Assembly (NCBI RefSeq): GCF_023517775.1
Contig: NZ_CP082904.1
Coordinates: forward strand, 3,162,001 to 3,226,000
Direction of reading: 5' to 3'
DNA length: 64,000 nt
Source of the DNA: Mixta hanseatica
GTDB taxonomy: Bacteria > Pseudomonadota > Gammaproteobacteria > Enterobacterales > Enterobacteriaceae
Shown: piece after piece, positions 18,420 through 29,035 of the stretch
Position numbering within the stretch: the first letter of the stretch is position 1
How the letters are laid out: each line of letters opens with the position of its first letter
Notes under the pieces: generated by a model
Told to the model about the DNA's origin: nothing
Databases searched by the model: none
The model's input: the letters and a program-made list of their open reading frames with translations, nothing else
Made by a program: the position numbers and the translations under genes

Positions 18420-19601
18420 TTAACGGGTAATGGAATAAACTTCACCGTTTTTGGCCTGAATCAGCAGTTTATCGCTGGCCACTACCGGTTCAGTCTGGAA
18501 ACCGGAGCCGTCAACTTTCTGCTGCGCCACAAAACGTCCATCATCCGTATTCAGCCAGTGCAGATAGCCTTCGCTGTCGCCTACCACGATATAGCCGTTG
18601 TAGAGTACCGGCGATGTCAGGTTACGGTGCAGCAAATCGCTCTGACGCCAAAGGGTGACGCCGCCGTCAGCGTTAAGCGCCACGATACGATCGTCCTGAT
18701 CCACCAGGTAGATGCGTCCCGCGTCAACGATGAAATCTTTCACCGAGCCGATTTCACGTTTCCATAAAATCTGACCAGAACGCAGATCCAGCGCCGTCAG
18801 GTTGCCGTTATAGGCCAGCGCATACACGATACCGTTAACGATTACCGGCGTAGTATCCACGTCGCTCAGGCGATCGATCTCGGTTGCGCCGCTCGGCTGA
18901 GAAATACGCTGCTGCCAGATAATCTGACCCTGATTCATGATCACGGCGCTCACGCGGCCATTATCGCCGCCGACGATGGCGCCGCCAAAGGCGGTTGCCG
19001 GCGCAGACTCGCCGCGCAGCGACAGCGCAGGCATATCCAGGTTAACGGTCCATTTTACGACGCCGCTGTTTTGATCCAGCCCCTGCAGCATACCGTTGCT
19101 GGTGTGAACCAGCACCAGGCCGTCGCTCACTACCGGACGAGAAAGCGCTTCACCTGCGACTTTCGTCTGCCAGGCGATGGAGCCATCGCTGCTGTTCAAC
19201 GCATAAATCTGCGCGCGCTCGCTGCCGATATAGATATGCTCGCCAGCTGCGGTAATCCCGCCCGACAGCAGAGCCGGAGTGTTTTTCGAGAAGAAACCGT
19301 TATCGGTAGAAAGATTTACCTTCCATTTTTGCTTACCGTCGCTGGCGTCCAGCGCCTTAACGATACCAAAACGATCGGCGGCATAAACAGTGCCTTCCTG
19401 CCAGGCGGGATGCAGATTTGAGTAAAAATCGCCAATGCCGTCGCCGACAGAGGTGCTCCACGCTTCCTGCGGCTCAAACTGGTTTTCAACTTTCGGCAAC
19501 GGGGCCATTTTGACGACATCTTCTTCGCCGCTAAACAGCGAACAACCGCTGAGTAAAGTGACTGAAATCAGTCCTGGCAGCAGGTATTTACGTAATTCCA
19601 T
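18420..19601 (-). CDS. bamB: Outer-membrane assembly lipoprotein BamB
   Basis: A 393-residue lipoprotein: signal peptide with lipobox LLSGC (Cys near residue 20) and then an eight-bladed beta-propeller with repeated PQQ-like WxxxL blades (GKQKWKVNL, GSIAWQTKV, GVVKWTVNL, GQILWKREI). It is a subunit of the Bam complex that inserts beta-barrel proteins into the outer membrane. It follows yfgM by 18 bases or so on the same strand. Confidence 0.97.
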   Translation of the reverse strand: MELRKYLLPGLISVTLLSGCSLFSGEEDVVKMAPLPKVENQFEPQEAWSTSVGDGIGDFYSNLHPAWQEGTVYAADRFGIVKALDASDGKQKWKVNLSTDNGFFSKNTPALLSGGITAAGEHIYIGSERAQIYALNSSDGSIAWQTKVAGEALSRPVVSDGLVLVHTSNGMLQGLDQNSGVVKWTVNLDMPALSLRGESAPATAFGGAIVGGDNGRVSAVIMNQGQIIWQQRISQPSGATEIDRLSDVDTTPVIVNGIVYALAYNGNLTALDLRSGQILWKREIGSVKDFIVDAGRIYLVDQDDRIVALNADGGVTLWRQSDLLHRNLTSPVLYNGYIVVGDSEGYLHWLNTDDGRFVAQQKVDGSGFQTEPVVASDKLLIQAKNGEVYSITR

Positions 19602-19620
19602 GCGCTCTCTCTTGAATGGC

Positions 19621-20238
19621 TTAACCTAAGTTATTCATTTTCATCTGCATCATTTCTTTCAGCGCCGGAGACGCCTCGGAATCGATCCCCTTACTCCAGG
19701 CATCACGGGCACCTTGCTTATCGCCTTTACTCAGCAGCGCTTCACCGCGAATATCCGCGACAATAGCCGTCCAGCCTTCGCCTTTTACGCTATCCAGGGT
19801 TTTCAGCGCATCGTCAGCCTGCTTTTGCTGCAGCTGAATACGCGCCAGACGCAGATTCATTACCGCCTGTAGGTTGGCGTTCTGCGTGTGTTTTATTCCA
19901 CTTTGCAGCTGCGCAGCCGCTTTTGCCAGTTCATTTTTATCCACGTACTGCTTCGCCAAGTCGAGCGAAGCCAGCGCGCCATAGGTATTGCTGTTGTCGT
20001 TGGCAAATTTTGCCACCGCTTCCAGCGTCTGCGGCTTGTTGCCGTCCAGCGCGCTGGTTAACTGCTGATAATGCGCTGACACCTCGCGCGCGGAGGTATC
20101 TTCATGACCGCTCCAGTAACGCCAGCCAGCCAGGGCGCCGATGCCCAGCACCACGCCAACTGCTAATGCTTTGCCGTTATTGGCAAAAAAACGACGGAGC
20201 GCGTCCACCTGTTCGTTTTCGTTGCTGTAAACTTCCAC
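19621..20238 (-). CDS. yfgM: YfgM, membrane-anchored TPR-like periplasmic chaperone partner
   Basis: The GTG at 20236-20238 is chosen because the product then begins VEVYSNENEQVDALRRFF, aligned with the E. coli start, and GAAGGAGAAGGA lies upstream; an earlier in-frame GTG at 20256 has no such support. The protein (about 205 residues) has a short cytoplasmic N-terminus, one membrane helix (ALAVGVVLGIGALAGWRYW) and periplasmic helical repeats. YfgM associates with SecYEG and PpiD and affects the Rcs response in E. coli. It sits between hisS and bamB. Confidence 0.92.
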   Translation of the reverse strand: MEVYSNENEQVDALRRFFANNGKALAVGVVLGIGALAGWRYWSGHEDTSAREVSAHYQQLTSALDGNKPQTLEAVAKFANDNSNTYGALASLDLAKQYVDKNELAKAAAQLQSGIKHTQNANLQAVMNLRLARIQLQQKQADDALKTLDSVKGEGWTAIVADIRGEALLSKGDKQGARDAWSKGIDSEASPALKEMMQMKMNNLG

Positions 20239-20274
20239 GCCATCCTTCTCCTTCACTGTTCCTGCCGTAAGCGC

Positions 20275-21549
20275 TTATGACAGCAGCGTCGCTAACGCCG
20301 CCGCGAGATCGTTTTGCGCCAGCGTTTGTTGCTCGCCGCTGCGCAGGTCTTTCACTACCACCTGCCCGGCTTTTACTTCATCTTCACCCAGTACCAGCGC
20401 AACGCGAGCGCCCCACTTATCGGCACGGGCAAATTGCTTTTTAAAGTTACCGCCGCCAAAGTTGGTCATCAGCTTCAGCGTCGGCGCCGCATCACGCACT
20501 CGCTCAGCCAGCTGCATGGCGGCAGACTGCACGCCCTGACCCGAAGCGATAACATAGACATCAACAATGCGGGACGGTTCAAAATCAGGATTTACCGCCT
20601 GCACCAGCAGCACCAGACGCTCCATGCCCATCGCAAAGCCGACGGCTGGCGTAGCGCGGCCGCCCAGCTGCTCGACCAGACCATCATAACGGCCGCCGGC
20701 GCAAACCGTGCCCTGCGCGCCGAGGCTGGTGGTGACCCACTCAAATACCGTGCGGTTATAGTAGTCCAGGCCGCGTACCAGACGCTGGTTAACGGTATAG
20801 GCAATACCGACGCTGTCCAGCAGCGCGCACAGGCCGGTGAAATGCTCGCGTGACTCGTCATCCAGATAGTCGCCCAGCGTAGGCGCATCGTTTAACAGCG
20901 CCTGCACCTCTGGGTTTTTACTGTCCAGCACGCGCAGCGGATTGCTATACATGCGACGTTTGCAGTCTTCATCCAGCTTCTCTTTATGCTGTTCAAGGAA
21001 CGCCACCAGCGCTTCGCGATAGTTGGCGCGCGCTTCCAGCGAGCCAATCGAGTTCAGCTCCAGCGCAACGTGATCGGCGATGCCCAGCGCTTTCCACCAG
21101 CGGGCGGTCATCATAATCAGTTCGGCATCAATGTCCGGGCCCTGTAGGCCAAAGACTTCAGCGCCGATCTGGTGGAACTGACGATAGCGGCCTTTCTGCG
21201 GGCGCTCATAACGGAACATCGGGCCCATGTACCACAGACGCTGTTCCTGGTTATAGAGCAACCCATGCTCGATACCCGCGCGCACGCAGCCTGCGGTCCC
21301 TTCCGGGCGCAGCGTCAGACTTTCGCCGTTGCGATCGTCGAAGGTGTACATCTCTTTTTCCACCACGTCGGTCACTTCACCGATAGCGCGCTTGAACAGC
21401 GGCGTATGCTCTACGACCGGCAGGCGGATTTCGCTGTAGCCATAGCTGCCCAGCACCTGTTTAAGGATCCCTTCGATACGCTGCCAGACAACGGTGTCGG
21501 CCGGCAAATAGTCGTTCATGCCGCGGATGGCCTGGATGTTCTTCGCCAC
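20275..21549 (-). CDS. hisS: Histidyl-tRNA synthetase
   Basis: A class II synthetase of 424 residues, the same length as in E. coli. The GTG at 21547-21549 gives the conserved N-terminus [15 protein letters not shown]; the frame is open 38 codons further upstream but that stretch is not conserved. Motif 2 ([20 protein letters not shown]), the His-specific loops [15 protein letters not shown] and AGGRYDGL, and motif 3 (GFAMGMERL) are all present. The C-terminal anticodon-binding domain follows. Confidence 0.98.
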   Translation of the reverse strand: MAKNIQAIRGMNDYLPADTVVWQRIEGILKQVLGSYGYSEIRLPVVEHTPLFKRAIGEVTDVVEKEMYTFDDRNGESLTLRPEGTAGCVRAGIEHGLLYNQEQRLWYMGPMFRYERPQKGRYRQFHQIGAEVFGLQGPDIDAELIMMTARWWKALGIADHVALELNSIGSLEARANYREALVAFLEQHKEKLDEDCKRRMYSNPLRVLDSKNPEVQALLNDAPTLGDYLDDESREHFTGLCALLDSVGIAYTVNQRLVRGLDYYNRTVFEWVTTSLGAQGTVCAGGRYDGLVEQLGGRATPAVGFAMGMERLVLLVQAVNPDFEPSRIVDVYVIASGQGVQSAAMQLAERVRDAAPTLKLMTNFGGGNFKKQFARADKWGARVALVLGEDEVKAGQVVVKDLRSGEQQTLAQNDLAAALATLLS

Positions 21550-21624
21550 GTCATTTCTCTCTATATGTAAATTACACCAGACAGGTTGTCTGGCCGTTCT
21601 GGTCATCACGCCAGAAACGTAAAA

Positions 21625-21660
21625 CAGAAAAAAACCTGTACGGCGAACGCCGTTCAGGTT
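21625..21660 (-). terminator. Terminator after ispG
   Basis: A 12-bp stem with one T-T mismatch (AACCTG...CGGCG pairing with CGCCG...CAGGTT, 21633-21660) is followed on the minus strand by seven T. It ends the rlmN-to-ispG transcription unit before hisS. Confidence 0.85.
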
Positions 21661-21682
21661 CATTCAGCGCGCCACCAATCGG

Positions 21683-22804
21683 CTACTTTTCTACCTGCTG
21701 CACATCAATGCGGCGGGTTTCATCAAGCATCGCCGCTTTGGCACGAATCCGCGCTTCAAGCTGGTCGATCATATCGTCATTGTCGAGACGGTCACGCTGG
21801 CGCACGCCATCTTCATAGAAGCCGCTTTTCTTATTACTGCCGGTCACGCCCAGCGTGGAGACCAACGCTTCGCCGGGACCATTGACCACGCAGCCGATGA
21901 TCGACACATCCATCGGCGTAATAATATCTTCCAGCCGTTGCTCCAGCGCGTTGACGGTGCCGATAACATCGAACTCCTGGCGCGAACAGGTAGGACAGGC
22001 AATAAAATTAATGCCGCGGGTGCGGATACGCAGCGACTTCAGGATATCGAAGCCTACTTTGACTTCTTCCACCGGATCGGCCGCCAGCGAAATACGCAGC
22101 GTATCGCCAATCCCTTCGGAAAGCAGCAAACCTAAGCCGATGGCTGATTTAACCGCGCCGGCACGCGCCCCGCCCGCTTCGGTAATACCGAGGTGCAGAG
22201 GCTGATCGATCTGTTTCGCCAGCAGGCGATAGGACTCCACCGCCAGGAAAACATCAGAGGCTTTAACGCTCACTTTAAACTGATCGAAGTTCAGGCGGTC
22301 AAGATGATCGACATGACGCATGGCGGATTCCAGTAACGCCTGCGGCGTCGGCTCGCCATACTTTTCCTGCAGATCTTTTTCCAGCGAGCCGGCGTTAACG
22401 CCGATGCGGATAGGAATATTACGATCGCGCGCGCACTCCACCACCTGGCGGATACGCTCATTGTTGCCAATGTTGCCGGGATTAATACGCAGGCAGTCAA
22501 CGCCATACTCCGCCACCTTCAGCGCAATACGGTAGTCAAAGTGAATATCCGCCACCAGCGGAACGTTAACCTGCTGCTTGATAAGCTTAAAGGCTTCGGC
22601 GGCATCCATCGTCGGGACGGAAACCCTAACGATATCGACGCCAACGCGCTCCAGCGCTTTAATTTGTTTAACCGTCGCTTCCACATCCGTGGTACGCGTA
22701 TTGGTCATGGATTGTACGGCGATAGGCGCGCCGTCACCCACTGGCACCTTGCCGACGTAAATACGCGTTGATTTGCGACGGATAATGGGTGCTTCGTTAT
22801 GCAT
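21683..22804 (-). CDS. ispG: 4-hydroxy-3-methylbut-2-en-1-yl diphosphate synthase (flavodoxin)
   Basis: A 373-residue iron-sulphur enzyme of the MEP isoprenoid pathway, converting ME-cPP to HMBPP. The N-terminal TIM barrel ([20 protein letters not shown]) and C-terminal cluster domain with [10 protein letters not shown] and [10 protein letters not shown] are present; these Cys ligate the [4Fe-4S] cluster. It lies between rodZ and hisS on the same strand, as in E. coli. Confidence 0.98.
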   Translation of the reverse strand: MHNEAPIIRRKSTRIYVGKVPVGDGAPIAVQSMTNTRTTDVEATVKQIKALERVGVDIVRVSVPTMDAAEAFKLIKQQVNVPLVADIHFDYRIALKVAEYGVDCLRINPGNIGNNERIRQVVECARDRNIPIRIGVNAGSLEKDLQEKYGEPTPQALLESAMRHVDHLDRLNFDQFKVSVKASDVFLAVESYRLLAKQIDQPLHLGITEAGGARAGAVKSAIGLGLLLSEGIGDTLRISLAADPVEEVKVGFDILKSLRIRTRGINFIACPTCSRQEFDVIGTVNALEQRLEDIITPMDVSIIGCVVNGPGEALVSTLGVTGSNKKSGFYEDGVRQRDRLDNDDMIDQLEARIRAKAAMLDETRRIDVQQVEK

Positions 22805-22843
22805 GTTGTTTCTCCATAATCGCCGCGAAGCAGCGCCCGGGGC

Positions 22844-23884
22844 TTACTGCGCCCCAAGCGTCAAGCGGGCAACCTGGTTGGTACGAATAAAACGACTTAA
22901 ATCAACGGGTTGGCCCTGATAATGAACCTGTACCGCTGCCGGCGCGCCAATTTTCAGACGATACGGCGCTGTACCGGAGAGGCTGAGTTTACCACCACTA
23001 CGTTGCATTCCGCTGAACAGTTTTTTCCCGGCCGCATCGGTCACTTCCAGCCAGCAGTCGGCGTTAAAATTCAGCACCACCGTATTGGCATCGGCGGCCG
23101 GCTGGCTAACGCTGGCGCTGGCGGTAGGTAAAGGCGAGGCGTTGTTCGCCACAGGCACGGGATCGGTAACCGGCGCCTGGCTCGGTGAGACTACCGCATT
23201 GGCGTCGTTACCGGCGGCAGGCGCTGGTGCGGCGGTTGCCGGCGCGGTGGTATTCGGCGCCGGCGCGCTGACGCCAGGCGCTGCGGTGTTAGCTGCCGCG
23301 CTGCTGGTATTATTAGCGTTATTTAACGGCACGCTGGTGCCCTGATTTTCAGGCTGCGCCGTCTGTGTGGCGTTATCGATGCTGCCGCTATCGGTTAACG
23401 GAATCGACTGGCTGTTATCATCGCCCGCGCTGCTCTGATCGGTGAGCGACACCAGATCGTCCTGGGCGGCTTTATGATTCTGCCACCACCAGGCGCCGGT
23501 TAAGCCGACCACGACAAAAACCACCAGCCAGGTGAAAATCATCAGCCAGCCGTCACGTTTTTTACGCCGCTTGCCCAGCGAGAAGCTCTGCATCGGCTCG
23601 ACTTTAGCCGCACGTACCGGAGCCTGCTTCGCCATCATCGGCAGCAGTTCCTCTTCGGGCACGTGAACCAGGCGCGCATAGGAGCGAATATAACCGCGTA
23701 AAAAGGTCGAGGCTAAATCAGCGGGAGCTTTATCCTCTTCAATGTCTCGCACGGTGGAAAGTTTCAGGCACAAGCGTTCAGCTACGTTTTGCTGCGTCAG
23801 TCCCATCTGCTCACGGGCTGCACGCAGGCGGGTGCCTGTGGAATTTGCTGCTGCTGTTGTATCTTGAGTGGCTTCAGTATTCAT
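22844..23884 (-). CDS. rodZ: Cytoskeleton protein RodZ
   Basis: A 346-residue bitopic protein. The N-terminal helix-turn-helix domain ([33 protein letters not shown]) binds MreB. A basic stretch KRRKKRDG precedes one membrane helix ([22 protein letters not shown]), followed by a long Ala/Pro/Thr-rich periplasmic linker and a C-terminal DUF4115 beta domain ([21 protein letters not shown]). It sets rod shape. Its start overlaps the end of pilW by 11 bases. Confidence 0.97.
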   Translation of the reverse strand: MNTEATQDTTAAANSTGTRLRAAREQMGLTQQNVAERLCLKLSTVRDIEEDKAPADLASTFLRGYIRSYARLVHVPEEELLPMMAKQAPVRAAKVEPMQSFSLGKRRKKRDGWLMIFTWLVVFVVVGLTGAWWWQNHKAAQDDLVSLTDQSSAGDDNSQSIPLTDSGSIDNATQTAQPENQGTSVPLNNANNTSSAAANTAAPGVSAPAPNTTAPATAAPAPAAGNDANAVVSPSQAPVTDPVPVANNASPLPTASASVSQPAADANTVVLNFNADCWLEVTDAAGKKLFSGMQRSGGKLSLSGTAPYRLKIGAPAAVQVHYQGQPVDLSRFIRTNQVARLTLGAQ

Positions 23885-24611
23885 TAGCTAAAAAATGCTG
23901 GTACTGTATCGATTGTGGAAAATTTTGCGCCAGTTGCTGACCGTAACGTGCTTTATCTACGGTCCGCTGTTCCAGCGCAGCGAAACGAATCTCCAACCAC
24001 AGGCTTTCTGCTGTCGCAGGCACGCTGTGATGATATACCTCTAACAAAAGCCGCGCTTGCTCAAGCTCATGTTTTTCAAGATGCTTTTTAGCTTCAATCA
24101 GTAGCGTATCCGCCTTCTGCCGATCGTTCTGCAGCGCCTGTAGCAGCCACTGCCGCGCAGATGCATACTCTTTCTGCTGCAGCCAGCAATAGCCGGCGCG
24201 CTCCTGACTATCAACCCGCGCTACGGCAGAATTTTGCACCGCAGCCAGAGTAAATTGTTGATGCGCCGCATCATACTGCCCTAAACCGCAAAGAAACGCA
24301 CCGTAATTGTTAAGCGCATAACCATTTTCCGGTGCGTATTTCAGCGCCGTTTGAAAATAACGACGCGCCATGACGCTATCGTTCTCCTGCTGGAAAAGAC
24401 GCGCCATCGCCAGTAAGACCCGATAATCCGTTGGCGCATCCTGCAACGCCCGCTGTAAATTGCGGCGCGCCGCCGGCAGTTCCCCCTGCGCGAGATAAAT
24501 AAGCCCAAGCTGCAGGCGAATCTGCCCGCTGGCGCTGGGGGTTTTTGGCCTGCCGCAGCCCGCCAACATCAGCGCTGCTAATCCTATCAGGCAGAGTAAT
24601 CCTTTACGCAT
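23874..24611 (-). CDS. pilW: PilW/PilF-family TPR lipoprotein
   Basis: Starting at the ATG 24609-24611 (AGGGAGG just upstream) gives a lipoprotein signal peptide, [19 protein letters not shown], of a 245-residue protein. TPR repeats follow ([46 protein letters not shown]). It belongs to the type IV pilus biogenesis/stability family; the E. coli orthologue is YfgC-region YfgH-neighbour annotated pilW/yfgL-adjacent TPR protein. No pilus genes are near, so the role here is uncertain. Confidence 0.88.
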   Translation of the reverse strand: MRKGLLCLIGLAALMLAGCGRPKTPSASGQIRLQLGLIYLAQGELPAARRNLQRALQDAPTDYRVLLAMARLFQQENDSVMARRYFQTALKYAPENGYALNNYGAFLCGLGQYDAAHQQFTLAAVQNSAVARVDSQERAGYCWLQQKEYASARQWLLQALQNDRQKADTLLIEAKKHLEKHELEQARLLLEVYHHSVPATAESLWLEIRFAALEQRTVDKARYGQQLAQNFPQSIQYQHFLANEY

Positions 24612-24705
24612 GCCGCCTCCCTGTGTCATGAAGTCTGGTATGTTACGCCAAACTCAGCAAGGCAGGCAGCCTCTCACGCCTGAAAAAGGCTTTACTTGCC
24701 CGGTT

Positions 24706-25875
24706 TCAGAGCGCCTTCACAGATATTTGTTCACCCGCCATTTTCTTGCGCAGGGTTCGCTTGGTACGGTCAATCACATCACCCGCCAGCTGACCACAAG
24801 CGGCATCGATATCGTCGCCGCGCGTTTTACGTACGATGGTGGTGAAACCATAGCTCATCAGCACTTTCGCAAAGCGATCGACGCGGCTATTTGAGCTGCG
24901 GCCGTAAGGCGCGCCCGGGAAGGGGTTCCATGGGATCAGGTTGATCTTGCAGGGAGTATCCTTCAGCAGTTCAGCCAGTTCATGCGCGTTGTCGGTGCTG
25001 TCGTTAATGTGATCCAGCATGACATATTCAATCGTAACGCGACCCTGATTAGCATTGGATTTTTCCAGGTAACGGCGTACCGCGCCAAGGAAAGTTTCAA
25101 TGTTATATTTTTTATTGATCGGGACGATCTCGTCGCGAATGGTGTCGTTCGGCGCATGCAGCGAAATCGCCAGCGCGACGTCGATAACATCACCCAGCTT
25201 ATCCAGCGCCGGCACTACGCCTGAGGTAGAGAGCGTCACGCGGCGTTTGGAAAGACCAAAGCCGAAATCATCCAGCATAATTTCCATTGCCGGGACGACA
25301 TTATTCAGGTTAAGCAGCGGCTCACCCATGCCCATCATGACGACGTTAGTAATCGGACGCTGGCCGGTGACTTTAGCGGCGCCGATAATTTTTGCAGCAC
25401 GCCATACCTGGCCAATAATTTCAGAAACGCGCAGGTTGCGGTTAAAACCTTGCTGTGCGGTTGAACAGAATTTACATTCCAGTGCGCAACCCACCTGGGA
25501 AGAAACGCACAGCGTAGCGCGGTCGTCTTCCGGGATATAAACCGTTTCCACCAGCTGATCGCCAACGCGGATAGCCCATTTGATGGTGCCGTCGGCAGAG
25601 CGTTTCTCTTCAGCCACTTCCGGCGCGCGGATTTCAGTGAGCTGCTTAAGCTTGTTGCGCAGTACCTTATTGATGTCGGTCATTTCATCGAAATCATCAC
25701 AGCAGTAGTGATACATCCATTTCATAACCTGATCGGCACGGAAGGGTTTCTCGCCGAGAGAAAGAAAAAATTCGCGCATCTGCTGACGATTAAGATCGAG
25801 CAGATTGATTTTTTCGCTTTTTGGGGAAACAACAACGGGAGATGCGGACGACGGCGTCACAATGTGTTCGGACAT
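24706..25875 (-). CDS. rlmN: Dual-specificity 23S rRNA A2503 / tRNA A37 C2-methyltransferase
   Basis: A 389-residue radical-SAM enzyme that methylates C2 of A2503 in 23S rRNA and A37 in some tRNAs. The cluster motif [10 protein letters not shown] (CxxxCxxC) is near residue 130, the SAM-binding GMGEPLLNL follows, and the C-terminal catalytic Cys lies in [14 protein letters not shown]. The N-terminus MSEHIVTP...[16 protein letters not shown] matches the E. coli protein. It leads the pilW-rodZ-ispG run. Confidence 0.98.
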   Translation of the reverse strand: MSEHIVTPSSASPVVVSPKSEKINLLDLNRQQMREFFLSLGEKPFRADQVMKWMYHYCCDDFDEMTDINKVLRNKLKQLTEIRAPEVAEEKRSADGTIKWAIRVGDQLVETVYIPEDDRATLCVSSQVGCALECKFCSTAQQGFNRNLRVSEIIGQVWRAAKIIGAAKVTGQRPITNVVMMGMGEPLLNLNNVVPAMEIMLDDFGFGLSKRRVTLSTSGVVPALDKLGDVIDVALAISLHAPNDTIRDEIVPINKKYNIETFLGAVRRYLEKSNANQGRVTIEYVMLDHINDSTDNAHELAELLKDTPCKINLIPWNPFPGAPYGRSSNSRVDRFAKVLMSYGFTTIVRKTRGDDIDAACGQLAGDVIDRTKRTLRKKMAGEQISVKAL

Positions 25876-25923
25876 AATGTTCTCTGGCCTCGTTATTACA
25901 CGTTATGGCCCTGGTTAGGGATA

Positions 25924-25963
25924 GAAAAAGAAGCGCCCTCGCTGAGTAAACTCATGAGGGCGC
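25924..25963 (-). terminator. Terminator after ndk
   Basis: GCGCCCTC (25933-25940) pairs with GAGGGCGC (25956-25963), with an inner TGAG/CTCA stem and a TAAA loop. The minus strand continues TTCTTTTTC. It closes the ndk transcript upstream of rlmN. Confidence 0.85.
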
Positions 25964-26060
25964 ATTATTGTACAAATAACTCTGGCCTGAAGCTATTGCA
26001 TGACCGGTTAACCTGACAATTAATTTGTAACTGTCATTGTGCGGTCAGGCGCATCCGTGA

Positions 26061-26492
26061 TTAACGGGTACGCGGGCAAATCTCGTTTTCACCGAAGAAG
26101 AACGCGATTTCACGTGCGGCAGACTCCTGAGAGTCAGAGCCGTGGGTGGCGTTTTCAGTGAAGCTGTCAGCGTAATCAGCACGCAGCGTACCCGCCAGCG
26201 CGTTAGCCGGGTTGGTTGCGCCCATCAGGTCACGGTGACGCTGAACGGCGTTTTCGCCTTCCAGTACGGAAACTACGATCGGACCGGAGGTCATGAACTC
26301 AACCAGACCGTCGAAGAAAGGTTTGCCTTTATGCTCGGCATAAAAACCTTCCGCCTGCTCCTTGGTCAGGTGCAGCATTTTTGCAGCAACAATTTTGAAA
26401 CCTGCGGCTTCGAAACGGTTATAAATTGCACCAATTACGTTTTTTGCCACCGCGTTCGGTTTTACGATGGAAAAGGTACGTTCTACTGTCAT
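26061..26492 (-). CDS. ndk: Nucleoside diphosphate kinase
   Basis: A 143-residue enzyme that transfers the gamma-phosphate among nucleotides through a phosphohistidine. The active-site motif NATHGSDS (His near residue 117) and the N-terminal [11 protein letters not shown] are intact. It is a single-gene unit between rlmN and pbpC. Confidence 0.98.
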   Translation of the reverse strand: MTVERTFSIVKPNAVAKNVIGAIYNRFEAAGFKIVAAKMLHLTKEQAEGFYAEHKGKPFFDGLVEFMTSGPIVVSVLEGENAVQRHRDLMGATNPANALAGTLRADYADSFTENATHGSDSQESAAREIAFFFGENEICPRTR

Positions 26493-26677
26493 TTTGACCT
26501 CTGTCTTAACTTCCAGGTTAAGCCGGTTGTGAATATATTGATACCGGCCTGTGAAAACGGCGCCGATTATAGGGGCGCAGAGCCAGCTTGCCTATCTTAG
26601 ATTCAGCAATTTATGGAAAAAGTATGATCCTTTTCGCGTTGCTGCTTCATTAATGCCCATTCTGACCCTACCGTAAT

Positions 26678-29002
26678 TTATTCCACGGTGAAAGATGCGG
26701 CGGCGACCTGACCGGCATTATCCAGTACGCTGAGTTGATATCGTCCGGCACGATTAAAAACCAGCCGCTGCGTCAGACCGCCGTCGGCAGCGCTCAGCAC
26801 TTCGCCATTAAGAAACCACCAACGCTCTTCGCCATGGCCTCCCTGCGCCGTGACGCTAAGCGTTAATTCAGATTTTCCCGGCAGGCGATGCAGAATCTGC
26901 CCATCCCGAATGCCGGTTAGCAGCAGAGGCGGCGCGTTGTTTTCCATCGTCGGCGGGCAATGGGCCGAGACGCTCGGCAAACGCTGCGCTCGCCGCTCGC
27001 CGGGCTGCAGCCATGGCTCCAGCGGCAGCGGCCAAAGCGCCACCCGCTGCGCCTGTGCTCCACTACAGTCTGCGGCGACCCGCTCGCCTTGCGAATTGAG
27101 CCAGACGGTTTGCTGCAGGCCGAACAGCCCTTCCTGCCCGTCAGCGAGCAGAGTGGGAGGCGTGGTGCCGTTTAATATCCAGCTTTGGCGCCGCTGACGG
27201 CAACTGCTATCGCCGGCGGGCAACGGCTGCCCGCCCGGCCAGCATAATGTCAGCGCGCTAACGCTGGCCGGACGCGGATCGGCGGGCAACATATGTCCAC
27301 GCAGCTGCGGCGACGCCATTAGCAAATGATGCAGTTGGTTAAGCACCGGAATGGCGCTTGCCGCCCCGTACTGGCCCGCGACCGGCGTGCCGTCAGGACG
27401 CCCGACCCAGACGCCAATCAAATAACGCGCATTAATACCGATAGCCCAGGCATCGCGATAACCATAGCTGGTGCCGGTTTTCCAGGCCAACGGCACTACT
27501 GCGGGCAGCGTGGCGTCAGGCTGAGGCTGCGCTTCGCCTGCCAGGATACGCCGTACAATCCAGGCGGCACCCGGCGACAGCAAAGGCCGTTCAATTAAGG
27601 GGTCCTGTGCCAGTAAGCGCAAACGGGCCGCCTGACCATGGCGGGCGAAAGCGCTGTATGCCGCCACCACCTCTTCCATCCGCGCGCCGGTGCCGCCGAG
27701 GATCAGCGACAGATTAGGCTCTGCCGCCGCGGGAAAATGCAGCGTCAGCCCGGCATTACGCAGCGCCGCAGTCAGACGTTTCGGGCCATAAGCTTCCAGC
27801 AGCTGCACCGCCGGTAAATTCAACGATCGAACCAGCGCTTCGCTGGCGCTGACCGGGCCATGAAAACCTGTATCAAAGTTACCGGGGCGATAATCCCCGA
27901 AACGGCGCGGCACATCCTGTAGCAGTGATTCAGCGGCAATCAGGCCATCATCCAGCGCCAGCCCATATAAAAAGGGCTTCAGCACCGATCCCGGCGATCG
28001 CACGCTGCCGATCATATCGACATGGCCGAAACGGCTTTGATCATCAAGATCGACCGAGCCCATCCATGCGCGAACCTGCATGGTGGTGTGATCCACCACC
28101 AGTACCGCCATGGAGGTTCGCGGCGGCAAGGATCCTTTCCAGCCCTGCGCTAATGCTTCGATCTGCCGCTGTAGCGAGGCGTTAATCGTGGTGGTGATTT
28201 TGGCTTGCGTTGACAGCGACACGACCCGACGCGCCAGCAACGGCGCCAGCTGCGGCATCTGGCGCGGCGCCAGCCAGACCGACTCCTGCATGATCTCCTC
28301 AACGGTCGCTTGTGGCCAAACGCCATACTCAGCCAGACGCAACAGGACTTTATCACGCGCCGCCTGCGCCCGTTCCGGCCAGCGATCCGGTCGTAAACGG
28401 CTGGGAGCCTGAGGCAATACCGCTAACAGCGCCGCTTCGCCGCGAGTGAGCGCCGCAGGCGGCTTGCCCAGCCAACTCCAGCTGGCTGCGCCTACCCCTT
28501 CCAGCGTCCCGCCAAAGGGCGCACGGTTCAGGTAAAGCGTTAATATCTCTCGTTTGGAGAGATGCCACTCCAGCTGCAACGCGCGCCATGCCTGATGCAA
28601 CTTGCCGGTAAAGTTCCGCGGTTGCGGATCGATCAGCCGCGCGACCTGCATAGTGAGGGTACTGCCGCCGGAAATGATTTCCCCGCCGCGTAAATCCTGC
28701 CAGGCGGCACGCAGCAGCGCGAAAGGATTGATACCGGGATGATGCCAGAACCAGCGATCTTCATAGGTCAGCAGCGCCTGCAAATACCAGGGCGAAACTT
28801 CTTCCGGCGTGACCGGATAACGCCAAATGCCATTTTTATCGGCGAAGCGCCACAGCGGCGTGCCGTCTTGCGCCACCACCACGCGGGCAGGCGCAACCTG
28901 CTGCAACGGTAAAGGAAATAAGCGATCTACCAGCCACAGCAGGGCCAGCAGAAGCAGCAGACTTAACAACAGAATTTTTACGGAACGTAAAAGAGATGTC
29001 AT
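26678..29002 (-). CDS. pbpC: Penicillin-binding protein 1C
   Basis: A 774-residue bifunctional class A penicillin-binding protein. It has an N-terminal membrane anchor (ILLLSLLLLLALLWLVDRLF), a GT51 glycosyltransferase domain (LLTYEDRWFWHHPGINPFALLRA and GGSTLTMQVARL), a transpeptidase domain with SVLK and KTGTSYG, and a C-terminal beta domain. It follows yfhM by 33 bases, and the pair is conserved in many proteobacteria, where PbpC is thought to repair the wall while the macroglobulin traps proteases. Confidence 0.97.
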   Translation of the reverse strand: MTSLLRSVKILLLSLLLLLALLWLVDRLFPLPLQQVAPARVVVAQDGTPLWRFADKNGIWRYPVTPEEVSPWYLQALLTYEDRWFWHHPGINPFALLRAAWQDLRGGEIISGGSTLTMQVARLIDPQPRNFTGKLHQAWRALQLEWHLSKREILTLYLNRAPFGGTLEGVGAASWSWLGKPPAALTRGEAALLAVLPQAPSRLRPDRWPERAQAARDKVLLRLAEYGVWPQATVEEIMQESVWLAPRQMPQLAPLLARRVVSLSTQAKITTTINASLQRQIEALAQGWKGSLPPRTSMAVLVVDHTTMQVRAWMGSVDLDDQSRFGHVDMIGSVRSPGSVLKPFLYGLALDDGLIAAESLLQDVPRRFGDYRPGNFDTGFHGPVSASEALVRSLNLPAVQLLEAYGPKRLTAALRNAGLTLHFPAAAEPNLSLILGGTGARMEEVVAAYSAFARHGQAARLRLLAQDPLIERPLLSPGAAWIVRRILAGEAQPQPDATLPAVVPLAWKTGTSYGYRDAWAIGINARYLIGVWVGRPDGTPVAGQYGAASAIPVLNQLHHLLMASPQLRGHMLPADPRPASVSALTLCWPGGQPLPAGDSSCRQRRQSWILNGTTPPTLLADGQEGLFGLQQTVWLNSQGERVAADCSGAQAQRVALWPLPLEPWLQPGERRAQRLPSVSAHCPPTMENNAPPLLLTGIRDGQILHRLPGKSELTLSVTAQGGHGEERWWFLNGEVLSAADGGLTQRLVFNRAGRYQLSVLDNAGQVAAASFTVE

Positions 29003-29010
29003 AAAAATAA

Positions 29011-29030
29011 CGCCCGGTGTTACCCGGGCG
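29011..29030 (-). terminator. Terminator-like hairpin between yfhM and pbpC
   Basis: CGCCCGG pairs with CCGGGCG around a 6-base loop; the minus strand then reads TTATTTTTATG, running into the pbpC start codon. It may attenuate pbpC relative to yfhM. Confidence 0.6.
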
Positions 29031-29035
29031 CTCGG

